In this document: in pieces, positions 37,244 through 49,282 of the stretch | Position numbering within the stretch: the first letter of the stretch is position 1 | How the letters are laid out: every line of letters starts with the position of its first letter | NCBI GenBank assembly: GCA_022579005.1 | Contig: MU401500.1 | Location: 35,571-99,570, forward strand | DNA: 64,000 nt | DNA from: Poronia punctata | Taxonomy: Eukaryota; Ascomycota; Sordariomycetes; Xylariales; Xylariaceae | Direction: 5' to 3' | Position numbers and translations under genes: made by a program | Notes under the pieces: generated by a model | What the model saw: the letters and a program-made list of their open reading frames with translations, nothing else | Told to the model about the DNA's origin: nothing | Databases searched by the model: none

Positions 37244-38235
37244 GATTGTTGTTGATTTGATTTGGGGTTGGGTTTTGGTGTATACGTTTCGGGCTGATCG
37301 GTTCAATTGTTTTGTGGTGTTTTCGAAGGGATTGTTTGTGTTGTGTTGTGTGTTTCGAAATGCAGAGGAGTCGAGGTGTTCAAATCGAATCAAGTATCTA
37401 TTTAGTATTAGAGACGATGTTTTATGATTCAAATCTCGTTTTCACGGATTAGGGTTATAGGACTTGTTTCGTTGATAAAGTAGAGCTTCGAAACTCTACC
37501 TAAAGAATGATGACCAATTGATTAGGTTGTTCTGTTGACGATGTTCACCAGCTGTACGTGTAGCTCTGGTAATAAGTGTGATGACGTAGTGACGTCAATC
37601 TGTACGAGTACCTGGTAAAGGTAAGGTACCTGCCTATTCTGGGTCCGTGAGCGGCTCCACATGCGTGAGTACAAACTAGGTACCTACCTGGCTGGCACGC
37701 TGGTTGCACTATGCCACTCCTGACTCTTCCTTTTATTGTATTCGGACTCGTAGGCTTCTCCATGCCCAGCCCAAAGGTTAACTCTTAATACGAACATAAC
37801 GTATCAAACTCGTCTCTATCTCTAGCTATGGGTAACATTTGTCCTTTTACTTTATTTAATCAAGTAGCTTGCCGTGGACCTACCTGCTGCTGTACAAATT
37901 GCGTCCAAATAACAGGCCATACAATACCTACCCCAGAACATTACATAAACGCTGATCACACAAGAAGCTCCGATTGGGGTGAGGAACGTTTTTAGTATTG
38001 GGAAACAACCTCAAGGCTAACATGTCTACACGTACAGGCAGAATAAACACGCCAAGAACAAGCGTTGTTGATTATTTCATGTCTTGCCGGTTAGGCATAT
38101 GGCCATCTTATATGGCTAGGTGATATGGCTATTAATCCCTTGAGATAGGGGTCCATGGCATGCCGGTGTGCCTCCAAACATTTACAATCATTGGGCTGCC
38201 GCCTTAGTGTCTATGATACCTTTCGGAAGGTAGCC
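37244..38235. other. Spacer between mitochondrial-type and GPI protein genes
   Basis: Left part is the promoter and leader of the minus-strand mitochondrial-type gene; right part is the 3' flank of the GPI protein gene. Contains AGGTACCT words near 37624 and 37679. No gene recognised. Confidence 0.4.
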
Positions 38236-39165
38236 TTAGACCAAGAGAGCTGCAGCAAGAGCCAAACCTGCGGCGATACGGCCATCAGCGGTGATGCTAC
38301 CTGCCATCCCGGAGGGACTTGGCGACGGTGTCTCGGAATTGTTTCCGGTAGGGGTGGGATCAGGTCGGCCGTTATCCTGGCCAATGTCATCTCCATCTTG
38401 ATCATCGTCGTTGTCCCCGTCCGAAGGGAAGTCGAAATCATCATCGTCGCCATCGTCCTCGTCGTCACCATTCGGGAAGTCAAAATCATCATCATCATCA
38501 TCATCGTTGCCCTGTGAGGTCGGTGTAGGCCAGTTCGAGGTTGAGGTTTGGGTGGGGAAGCCGAACGATGTACGTGTAGTCGCTGTTGGGATATCTGAGC
38601 TGCTGCTGCTGCTGTTATCGCTGTCTTCGCCTGCAGCTTCGTCGGCATCTTCTTCACTCTCGTAACAAAAGCCGTCGAGAGAGCAGAACATTTCGTGCTC
38701 GCAGTAACCCTCAGCGCCCGGGCAGCACGTGCCGTCTAGGGTGATACATGTCTCGCCGCATTCTTTGAGGCCCTCTTCGCATTTATCGGTGAAGTCGGAG
38801 CACTACAAGGCAAAAAGTGGTCAAAACAGTGCATGCAAGGATTGGTTCTTGATGGTGTGCATGGTCACCGGTACGACGATGAGATATGATATGATGGGAC
38901 AACCTACAACTTCGCCATCGGGACAGCAAGCGTTGGCCAGGCAGTAGTACCCTGCATCGCATGATCCGGTACCGTCGTTACAGCAGACGCGGTCCTCCTC
39001 TATACAGTCGAAATCACACTTGGCAAAACCGATATCACAGGTGTCGGCAGCAAGGATGTTACCAAATACAACGCCTGTGTGCTTAGTAAGGGCCCTCTTG
39101 GGTGCTTTGGGCACATCGGCTGCCAAAGCAGCGGAAGCGAAAAGAAGTAGTGTGTGATGACGCAT
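38236..39165 (-). CDS. Cys-rich, Asp-rich GPI-anchored surface protein
   Basis: Predicted secreted cell-wall or plasma-membrane protein of unknown role. Two exons, 39165-38908 and 38802-38236 (274 aa); the 105-bp intron starts GTAGGT. Signal peptide at 1-16 (MRHHTLLLFASAALAA). Two similar cysteine modules follow: about 42-84 (CDIGFAKCDFDC .. CNDGTGSCDAGYYC .. CCPDG) and about 87-140 (CSDFTDKCEEG .. CCPGAEGYCEHEMFCSLDGFC). A Ser/Thr-rich region leads to a long acidic tract, two DDDFDFP units among Asp runs (about 185-230). A Pro/Ser stretch follows, then a C-terminal hydrophobic segment (GRIAAGLALAAALLV) after Gly/Ser residues suitable as a GPI attachment site. The intron separates the two cysteine modules, which suggests module duplication; this is inference. 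Confidence 0.85.
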
Positions 39166-41273
39166 CTTGGGCGGCGGGAATGCAATCGGAGACGGCAGTA
39201 GTATTGCAACGGCGGAAGCTGGAAGCTGGAAGCTGGAAGTTGGGATAGAGACTCTTTATATCCAAGAAGCGAGACCACTCCTGTCGATGCCACGATCAGA
39301 CTTTAATATGTTCCTTCCACGCTACGCCCCGGGAACATTTTTTGGGGGCTGATTCATTTCATTCTTTACATTAATGCACCTTATTTAGATACCGCTAACT
39401 ACTTTTCTCACCGCAGCCAAATAATCATCAAGGCAGACTAGGCTTATAGATCGATCTAGTCTTTTTTAGCTACAGATAACTACCTACTCGTACGACGGAT
39501 GCGCTTCCCGCACCGAAGCCATAAGGTACCTACAAGGGCAGAATCTCTCATCTTAAACGCCTGCGACCCTAGGCCGAAAAGACAGCCCTACGTGCCTTTA
39601 ATTTGCTCGGATAAGTAGAAAGTTCCTTGGTAAAAGAGGCACAGCCCTCAGCTATGCCTTTTTGACACTTCAGCCCTTTCTTGGCACGTCCAGCGCGTGA
39701 TGCTTGCTCGCTTACCCAGCCATCATATTACTCGTAGCTCAACAAGACATTGGGTTGGAATTTTATGGGAATAATAAGCATTGGATGCTTACTCGTAAAC
39801 AGACAGACGATGCCGTCTACACGTATAATTGTAAATCTAGATTATTATTATGAATGATTGTACGTCTACGAGTACGTGTAGGAAATGTCAATTTCGGCAG
39901 GGGGTAGAAACACTTCCTAGCCGCCGCTGAATAATGTGGGCGGGCAAGCAAGCAGAAGAGAGGATCTAGCACAGCTATAAATATAATTACACTCCGTACT
40001 ATCTCGGCTAGGTTAGGTTAGAGGATCCTTGCGTTTAGCTCCAACTTTTACGCCTATTAGGTTAGTGCTCTTTACAATACACGTACACGTACAAGTAATT
40101 ACGAGTAGAAGCAGTCGGACTTGGGCTCGAATTAGCTATCACGTACGGGTACAACGCGACCTAATACTCGTACACGTACTTGGACAATGAACTTGTACGT
40201 ACGCGTAGAGGTAATTCGTATACAAGAAACTGGGTTTATAAGACCTGACACAGACCGGTTTGTGTATATATAAAGAGAAGAAGAAGACCCTCTACTCGTA
40301 TGCACAAGAAGTTCTACCAGTTTTCAAGATGCCTTTATTCACCTCGCTACTATCTATGAATATTAGCCGAGCTTGATTCCTTAATAAAATACTGAGTACT
40401 TTAGGTACCCAGCCCCATGGGGTCATATTTGATAGGGCTGGCTGGCTGTCTTTGCGGGGATCGCGCCAACAAGATATCCCCAACCTACAAGTAATAGATA
40501 ATAGCTGCGCAGGGCCGTTATTTCGCCCTAATCTGCGCTACGATAGGTACGGACCTAATTATCGTAGGGTTCGGAAAATCCCGGCGGCAACGGCGTGTTA
40601 ATATTCATTTTTTGAAGAATCACGACCAACCAGCCGACTACTGGTAGCTACCTATACCTATACCTATATAATCATTCCCGTTTCTACAATCTACAATCTA
40701 CGTTGCAACGTAAATAAACTTGTTGTATTCCATCGGCACGCCCAATCTCGGCATTCTTCGGGTCAACATACGTGACATACGGAGTCCCGCGCCAGAGTTG
40801 ATTGCCTCCCGGGGTCGGGTTCACGATACGAGTAGACTACCTAGACGATATTTCTTACTTTTACATCAATGCGGTCTGTCTCTCTGTCTTTGTTATTTGT
40901 TACCTACCGATAAAGCGGTCCTGATCCCCCCGTATCTGGGGAGTTGCTGATAATCGGGGTGCTAGCTATCTGAGAAAAAGAAGAAGAAAAAATACGATTA
41001 CCCTACCGAGATTCGTGCTCAGATTTGACGCATACTATAAGTTATATTACATGTTTTATCAATAACATGTCTTAAACTCTCGCACTCAATGTAAAACGTT
41101 ATGCTAATATATTCTCCTTTTTAATAGATAGTCTTCGTACGACAATGTGATACAGATATGCTGAACTGTAGTGGGCCAGACCTTAAGAAAAATCCCCTTT
41201 TTTTTGTTTTTTTGCTAGCTGAACTCAGTCCGTTCGGTGCGTAAGAAGACTACTGTGGACAGTGTCAATGGTT
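39166..41273. other. Spacer with GTAC-rich repeats
   Basis: AT-rich region of 2.1 kb. Between about 40075 and 40215 ACGTAC and CGTACA words recur many times, giving several overlapping palindromes; TATAAAG occurs near 40269-40275. Frames here are short and lack motifs. No gene recognised. Confidence 0.45.
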
Positions 41274-42434
41274 TTAACCATCAGCGGTAGCGGACGTGAT
41301 ATCGTTCAAATTGTCCATAAAATCCATTGACTCCCAATCCCATTCCGGGAGGGTATAATTGTTCAGTCCCAGTAGGCCATCCGCCTCAATTCCCGGACGG
41401 TGTGACATGTTCGAATGTGATTGTGGCTCCGGTTGCGGCACCTGATACAAGTCCTTCCCAGTCTTACAATTTATGCAGTCCATGGCTCCCACCTCATGAG
41501 ATTCGCCAGAGTAAATGGCCGAGTCTCTCTCCCAATCCCGGAGCGAGAGCGTCCAGCCCCCAGGGTTGTCCGTGGACTCTACGAGTGATAGAGGGTCTGG
41601 TACTGCGAGAGGAAGGGACGCGGTATCCGCGTGGATTGGCATAGGGAAGGTCGGGATAGAGGCGATTGAATTCGTCTCATTAGACATGTCCAGCAGTACT
41701 GTCCGCGCGTAGTTGAGGTTGAGGAGGCCAAGTTCGCGCGATGAGTTGTTGACCGTAAACTCGGGTACGAAGTAATGGTACACTGACAAAGTGGTTAGGA
41801 ACAAGGGCTGAGAGTTCGTAATAGACAATATGCTTGGTTGACGAGGGACATCGAGGGAATAGGGGAAATGGCCCTCACCAGGGTTCTCGGGAACCTTTAT
41901 GCCACTGCCAAAGAGCAGGCGACACAGATTCGCATAGATGGGTACCATGGAATCCTTATCCCTGCCCTTGCCTTCAGTCTTCCATTCTTTCTCCAGTCGA
42001 TAGTCTTGTTCGGCAGTCATCGTCTTGATGGAATGACTAGTCTTAGCTGCTAAGGCCTGTCTCTGGCATTAGCCGAGGATCCCACGCTTAAAGTAGAATA
42101 AGAGCGCCGGTGCGGTGATATAAGGCTAAGAGGGCGGGCCAATACTTACGCCATTCGGATGGCACCTCTTTTCGTGTTCATTCTTTAGCTTTGCTAAATC
42201 GTCACGATATTTCGCCGTCCTCTTGGCATAGGGCCAGCGCTTGTCGCAAAGGCTGCAGGAAAGGAGAGACGAGTGGAATTTCCATATGTGGTCGACGACG
42301 TGTGCGAAATCGGGAAAGGAAGTATCAACACAAGGCCCTGTCGAGTGTGCGTATAGCTGGGGGAAACAATTCGACCACGGACACTGTAGGGCTAGACTGG
42401 GCGTGCCACCTCCTTTCCGGACACGATCTGCCAT
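41274..42434 (-). CDS. Fungal C2H2-like zinc-finger protein, function unknown
   Basis: 350 aa from two exons, 42434-42150 and 42041-41274, joined by a 108-bp intron (GTAAGT..TAAG). The N-terminal ~95 residues follow the pattern of a fungal-specific C2H2-like group: CPWSNC, then DFAHVVDHIWKFH, then CSLCDKRW, then LKNEHEKRCHP, so Cys/His pairs occur in the order C2, HxxxH, C2, H..C. A basic stretch and EQDYRLEKEWKTEGKGRDKD follow, then a region beginning MVPIYANLCRLLFG that in such proteins precedes a disordered tail. The C-terminus (about 210-350) is Ser/Pro/Asn-rich and acidic. Probably nuclear, possibly DNA- or RNA-binding, but no role can be assigned. The acceptor is weaker than the donor, so the exon 2 start could shift. 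Confidence 0.75.
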
Positions 42435-45400
42435 GATCTCCCTCCTATCCCCGAAGCCCCTACAAGAGGAGGACCGAGAGTAGCAACAAGGTCTGGCTGC
42501 TAACTAGAAAAAGGGGTATGCGGATCGGCTCGGACGCGTGGGTCAAGGCCTGGCCTGGAAAACGGGACAACTCCTGCAGCGTATGGTGCTACACGCGTGG
42601 CAGTTTATGTTGTAAGTAAGGGAGAGGCCTGTATAGCCGCAGGCGCACTATGACAATTAGCTTACATTGCCCCTAGGTCACGATAGACCTGACCAACAGC
42701 ATCCGGAACAGCACAACTTACACAACTCCAGCGCCAACAAGATTGATCCCACCTGGTATCGAAGGTCACCAAGCTTCGCTGTAGTTGAGTCGTGCGAGCC
42801 GTGGAGGATGTGCTTGAATTCGTCCAAGGCCCCTGGAGATATGATTCGCCTCCCCAACGTTGGATTTGATACGAGCCTGGTGTATCGCCGGCGCCAGTCT
42901 AAAAAGTGCCTGATTAGCCCAGCTCAAGTCAGCCGGCAGAGGTGAAGGAAGACAGACACCATCCACTCAAAATATACTGATCAACTATGGTACGACCGAT
43001 AGGGGAAGGCGGCGAGCGACGTATGGAGAGAAGGGAACCCAGGTCGGAGAGATATATGGGAATGTAAAGTACATGTGTAGCTCCAGTAAAGTAAGCAAAA
43101 CGGCGACTTACCCGGTTGGTCGCTTTTTGAGACTCTTGGGGCATTCACGTAGAATGAAAGGCGATTCCCGGGGCAAGCGTGTCGAGCCGAACGGCGGAAA
43201 CAAGGTCAAATACTGTTTTGATACCATGTCTTTATGGGTACCGAGAACATGGAATGGATAAGGAGGCCATCGTAGGCACGATCGATTTGATAAATACCTA
43301 CTCGTAGGTAGTATGCACGGGCAATGTGGAGTGGTTGTTTCGCCCTGCTGACTGAGCTCCTATACTCGTATAGATTTATTGTCGTCCGCGGCAGACAGTA
43401 TTGCCTTTTTTGGAGAACAGCCAACCATGAGTCCCTTTGATCTCCCCTGCAGGGGAATTGCACCAGGGGCCCAGGGGGTTGCGCCAACGTGGCACTTTCT
43501 AAGCTCGACCGGGCGTCTTATGCCAAGCGGTGTTGTGCTCTAGGTTCTCAGGAACTTGCCCCTCCAGCAATTACTCAATTTGCTGCAACATTGAGGCGAA
43601 TGTGTATTTATGTTTGCCGAGCCCCGTCGATACTCGAGACCTGTCGTAGTGAGACGAGAGCCAGGAACATGTGCGCACAATTGATTGGAGGTGGAAAGGC
43701 AGATCAATGAGAAGCGATGAAGAAGCTCGACTTATGCACGCCCGGTAATCTGCGGGAAGGGGCTTTCGCGTGATTGCCGGCATCGGAAGAATCCGTCGTT
43801 CATTTTATCACATCGTCTTCAAGCCCCTATAGGCCCATCTTCTTACTTTGCGAGGGTGATGGTAGGTAAGAGAGCAAGCCGAGAAGGGTGCGTCGTGAAT
43901 ACGATGACTACCTGAGTCCTGACGACCCTTCCATAGATTAAGTAGGTATCGATAGCCATGCACCGTCGGAAAGTCCCGTCACAGGAGCAGGAAACCATAG
44001 GGCAGTAACCTAAAATCGTTCTGTAGTTCCAGACCATTTCGGCGTTACAGAGTTACATTCCCAACCCAAGTCCATATCAGGTCCCACGAGCCTCGATCCG
44101 ATGCCGGAGTTGTCCCATGACGTCCAGATAAGAGATTCGCAAGTTCGCCGCAGCTCTATCCCTTTGCACGCCCCAACCAGCCCTTACCGATGACCTGTGG
44201 GTAAGGTAGTGGGGAGGGTGGTCAATGAACAAAACACGCTGAGAGGTCCCTGCTTCTTTAATACATGTTAGCTGGGCGATGTGATGAGACGAGATACCGC
44301 GCTCGCTTGCTAGTTGTCCAAGATGGAAGAAGAGAGATAGAGGAACGGATGGTGCGGATATTAATTATTATTGCCTATCCAGTGCAAGGGCGACGCCGCG
44401 ACTGGAGGCCAAGCCACGTAGATGCAAAAAGGTGAAGGACTTGTAAGCAAAGCTATCCCGCTTCTTGCCCAAGAACCTACAGCTGATGGCGGGGTTCCCT
44501 ATAAAAATTGAGCTTTTCACGTTTTGGTAGGCATGTACGACTAAGAATCGATGGGAAATTGCGACGCGTATGCTGTCCCACGCAAATCCGAATTCCGGTC
44601 TTCTCCAGTCTCTTGCACCGGCATACACTGAGATCATAGATATAAGGTCGTACAAATGGTTTGGCAACCACTACCAGCAATCCAGATCTTTGATTTTCAC
44701 CTCACAACCTTGGATGTAGGTACTAAGGTACCTTTTTATCATTGAAACTCATCATACCTTGCCAATTAGCAAGCACTGCGCTCGGTAACAGTCGCGACCA
44801 GTGAGGGTTATTGATGACCTAAAGCTAGAAGAAACCTCCTCAGTAGCGCCCTTCCTACATGTACACATATATACACGTAAATCAACCCTACATAGGTAAT
44901 CTAATTAGAAATAAACATGTTTGAGCACGCAACTGCCGATATCGGGATACGCACGACTGCAAACTGCATGAGGCTAACCTGGCATTGGATTGTTCGTTCT
45001 TAACCCATGTACGAGTATGATGCTCATGCAGCAGCCCAAGTTACATCACACGTACACTACGTGTATTTGTATGATGTAAGGGAGAAAGGTATAAAATATG
45101 ATGTGATACAAGATCCGAGTACCCGGTTGATAGTAACATGGAAGATAGAAGGAAAAGCAACGGAAACAACAAAGCCCTGGGGAAACGGGAAGGAACATCA
45201 ATCAAACATGTATGTATGTACTTATGTATGAACCAATCTAACAGGTATTTCGTACGTGATTCGGAGTCCTCGTAATTGGATATTGGTCGAATTAAGAATT
45301 ACCGGTAGCCTATTACATCATGAAGAGACGCACACCACGTCTGATGCTTCCAATCGCCCTTTCCTTTTCCAATCCGAAGATATTAAACCACTGCAGAGTA

Positions 45401-45551
45401 ATCAGAAAAGGGACCATGGACCCACGTCTGGTACTCGCAGGCTCCCCATGCCACTTACGCCTGGGCCTTATGCACGCAACCAGCATACGGGAACACTACC
45501 GCTCTACCCCTGATTATTAAACCACGTCCGCCTATTATATCTCGCCCCTTA
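42435..45551. other. 3.1-kb spacer without a supportable gene
   Basis: Contains the C2H2-like gene promoter at the left. Short frames on both strands have no motifs and often no ATG. AGGTACCT occurs near 44728 and tetranucleotide-like TACTCGTA words near 43300 and 43370. No tRNA, repeat family or gene recognised. Confidence 0.45.
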
Positions 45552-45862
45552 TCAACCTCCTTGACCGCTTTGCTCCATATCATCTTTTTTGGCCAGCTGA
45601 GTCTCCAGATCGGCCTCCAGCCTTTCCAATTGTCTCTGCCTCTGATCTAGAATGTTGTAGACAACAACGAATGAGTAAGGAGTTCTCGTATCCGCATAGG
45701 ACAAGGTTGAGCGAAAACAAAAACAAACACGCCCCGACTGACGACCACATCGTTATTCATTTACTTACCGATATCTGCCTCTGTCCTAGCTTCTTTAAGC
45801 CATTGCCGAGCTTCGATGATGGCGCTCTCGATCTCGGCAATGTTCTGCTTCAAAGCCTCCAT
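45552..45862 (-). CDS. 62-residue coiled-coil microprotein
   Basis: Two exons, 45862-45769 and 45646-45552, joined by a 122-bp intron (GTAAGT..TTCTAG) with frame kept across a split Asp codon. The product starts MEALKQNIAEIESAIIEARQ and ends LAKKDDMEQSGQGG. It is almost entirely charged heptad-like helix: Leu/Ile at spacing 3-4 in IAEIESAIIEA and again in QLERLEADLETQLA, so a coiled coil, perhaps a small subunit of a larger complex. No family recognised. Evidence for coding: canonical splice sites exactly where the frame would otherwise end, purposeful amphipathic composition in both exons, and ATG after GGAAG. It is too short for length-based gene calls. Confidence 0.6.
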
Positions 45863-48800
45863 CTTCCTTTTCGTTTTCCCTGCTTCACTTTTCCTTGTCC
45901 CCCCTTTGCCCTTTCTCTTGTTTATTCTATTCTCCGTCCCGTCGTTCCTCTGATCGTGTGTCTTCGTCTTCGGGTTTCCTTTTAATCTGAATTTCCCCTT
46001 TCTTCTAGTAGTACCCTTCGGGTCCTTGAGCGCAAGCTAGTAATTAGAGTGCGCCTTGCTTTATCTCCTTGCTCTCTTCTTTTTCCTGTCACGGCGGACT
46101 GGGCTCTCCAAGCACTCTCTTTGCCTTGGAGGATAACTGTAGAAGATGTGCCTATCCTGGCAGGTATTGGCCCAAGTCTTGCGGCTTATTAAGTTCAAAC
46201 CACGCTGTCGATTCGAGTAAGGATGCAGCCTCTAGACGCATGTTTTCATCTGACGGCCTCCAATGCTCTGCCCGGCGGACTGGCTTGCTCAGCCGTTCGC
46301 AGGGTCGGGGTATGACCACCGAGCGGGTCAGGAAGTACGAAAGGCAGGTTTTAGAGTCGCTAAACCTTCCAATGCGAAAGAAATTGTGAAGAGGTGAAGA
46401 CCAAAAACAGACCAAGGGCTGATTATGATTATGACGGTATTATTGCTGTTGCTGGGCCGAGACTGCTAAGAACGAATTAAAAAGCGAATGCAGTTGAATA
46501 TTAAGATGTTATTAGGAAGGTAGGAAGGTAAGTTGGCAGGCGTTGTCGAGACGTCGGCATCGGTCGTATATAAGCAGGAGCGTATGGACCCGCCGCAGAG
46601 AACGATAAGCAGCCCCTTTAAAATCGAACCCTGAAGCCGCTCAGATGAAGGACACACCAAGCAAATAGGTACTCATACGGCCTTATTTCCCAAAACGATC
46701 ACCGCCCCTAGGCTTCATTGTGGTGAAGCCTTGATAACTGATCAGTCGCAAATCGTAACTGGTCGGCCTACAAGAGGATGGGAATTAATCAAAAGAAAAG
46801 AAAAGGTCTGCTTGGCGGCGTGCATTCTTTAAGGGCAGGCGCGGCACTCACCCGGGTGTATATCCCTCCCTTGCTTCTTTCTCTGCCCCCTCCCCTGCCT
46901 AGCCCGGCTGTCCCGACAGCGGGACGAGCAGCTTTATTTACCCTTGGTTACGGCGCCAGGGGCGCTTACCGACACCCCGGCTATCTCGGAATGGGACTGA
47001 AATGGACCAGTAGGCTGTAGTCCAGCCAGGAGAGCTAAGACGCTACTGTACGGGGTCCGGTTTGAGACCGCGGCCCCAGCACACTGATTGGTTCGGGGGT
47101 TATCGGAGGCGCTTACCTATAGAAGGGTTGTCAAAAGAATTTAAGCCCTTTCGAGGGAAGCAGCGACGGAATCTCACCCACTCCCATGACTACCACAACT
47201 TAAGCTACTACCTACCTACCTACCTGTCCCCTTCTAATTCCTTCCACCTTTATTTTTCTGCTGGGCCCCCACGTGGTGGCCTCGATTGATTGACAGCCGT
47301 GAGTCGTCAGAAAGGCGGACGAGACCTCGATTTCTTGGCTCGTAGTACGACCGACAAGGGATGACAAGTCGCGGCAAAAAATCAAAGGTCGGACTTGAGA
47401 AAGAAAGAAAAAAGAAGATGGATGCCAGGATAAGGAATAGATCGTCGATCCCACTGTCCCTCACCCCCTTCTTCCCCAGAGTGGTCTTTTCCCCTTGCCC
47501 TCCTTCTCACGATATGCGCGACAATGTAGGTTGGAACTCTCCCATATCAGAGTGAAGTGTGTGCGTGGGCTTAGAGTGTGGCCCCCCTCCTCGGAGCGAT
47601 CTTGAATCCCGACAATTTTTTGCTTCTCGAGTAGGTCGCAAAGGGCGGCTAGCCTCACCGGTTACCAGCAAAGAAAGGCCCAGGCTCATGTCCGGCTCTA
47701 GGGGACTTGGCTTGCTGTCCACTGCGTTTTTGATACGTTTTTGATATGGCAGATGCTACATGGACATCCACAATTGAGCTCGCAAACCACCCCACCGGCT
47801 CATGCTGGACCCTCCCCCCTTGAACTCATCCCTGCACCTTGTTGACGGTCGTTCAGACTCAAACTCGGGGCGTCCTATCCAACCGCAGTAAGTATATCTC
47901 TTCCCTAGTTGCCTCGAAGAGCTTTTTCTCTCACTCTTCGTGTGGTATCTTACTCGAAAGCGGCCTGAAGTTGAAGACTCTATCTCGTGCGGGAGCAGGC
48001 TGGTAAGGACTGGGCGACTATTTCGGTCAAGGCCTAAATCGGAATAGGATGGTGGTTGCAGTGAGTTTTACCCAACCGCATGGACGCCAGGTGCTCCCTG
48101 ACGAACTGGGAATCGCAGGGTAGTTCGTCGAGTCCCTTGTGGGGAAGGACTGGCTCGGATTCGGCATATTGAAGCATCTGAGACGGGATATGCGGGCTTC
48201 CGTGAACGAAGTGCATGCTTTGTATGCAGGGAAAGAGAGGCGGGAGGGTTCTGTTCAGTCTTGAGGGTGGTATTGTTGGTAGGTTGGAATCCGGAAGCGA
48301 TGGCCTTGAATATGGGGGGTAGGGCGGGAATTTTGAATAAAAGGCACACTACCTAGTCACGACCCGGCAAAGATGCCAATGGCTACACATGCATGCCACC
48401 ACCGGTATATGTAGGACACATATACCCATCTATAGATTACATGAACTATGCTGTGGTATCTACAGGTTGTAACGCGGAAGCGGACGTGCCACCTATATCG
48501 GATCATCCAGTCACTTTTACTTCAGATAGTCAACGCAGTTGGGGTTACTTCTGTCTATCGAAGGTACATCAACCACATTGATCGTGCCATTCTCTCTTAA
48601 TATAGAGCAAATAATGTGTTCGAGTGTGGCCAATAAAGTAACATCACCTGCGGACCGTACCTTAGATATTGGGTTGCGCAGTCCTAGGAAGTGCGCAGTC
48701 TTGGTTGTCGTTCCTACCCTCTGTTGATGTAGTACCCACATCCCAGGTAGCAGTTGCAACCGGGGTAAGATGGCTCTAAACAGAGCCTTACCGTCACATG

Positions 48801-49282
48801 ATAGATAAGTGGATTGCACCCTATAGGTAGCTGCTCCCTTTTAACGTATCGTGGGAACGCCAACGATGTGATATTCATACCAACATGTAGCTTTTGCTGT
48901 TGCCCTTGCAAAGTGACTTTGCTTCTCTAAGACCTAAGGTAGGCTAGCTGGCTCCTCCCCCCTTTGTCGAACCAGGACTTCCTAAACGTTCAACCTCTGG
49001 TAGAGTAAGTAGGTACCAAGACGAAGCCGATGTCCAATGACCTCCACTGTTCAATACAAGCCCCCTCCAGTATACATACCTACATTACATACCTATAGGC
49101 ACTGAAACTGGAATATTTCCCCTTTCCGATGAATACATGTAGGTAGGTACCTATGCCTGACCAACCCAATTCCATATACCCTCAAAACCGACCAAGGAAG
49201 CCTCAGGACCCTCACGTGCTGCTGTCTGTAGGATGCTCCACTACCATGGTAACGTGAATCCAAGGACGATTAGGATCATTTA
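45863..49282. other. 3.4-kb spacer with a possible cryptic spliced gene
   Basis: Left part is the promoter side of the microprotein. A plus-strand chain 47802-47887, 47961-48002, 48091-48172 has good donors (CAGTAAGT, TGGTAAGG) and would encode 69 aa, but has no known motif; see findings. Otherwise short frames without motifs. Poly-purine patches occur near 47395-47420. No other gene supported. Confidence 0.35.

Noticed and set aside
36834..37427. 197-codon plus-strand frame over the small mitochondrial-type gene
   Set aside because: Its translation is Leu/Ser/Cys-rich without a domain, while the minus strand shows a proper presequence and hydrophilic body; treated as the shadow strand.
46069..46389. 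106-codon plus-strand frame, and the overlapping minus frame 46152-46415
   Set aside because: Both begin at TTG rather than ATG and lack motifs or splice sites; more likely leader or promoter DNA of the microprotein gene.
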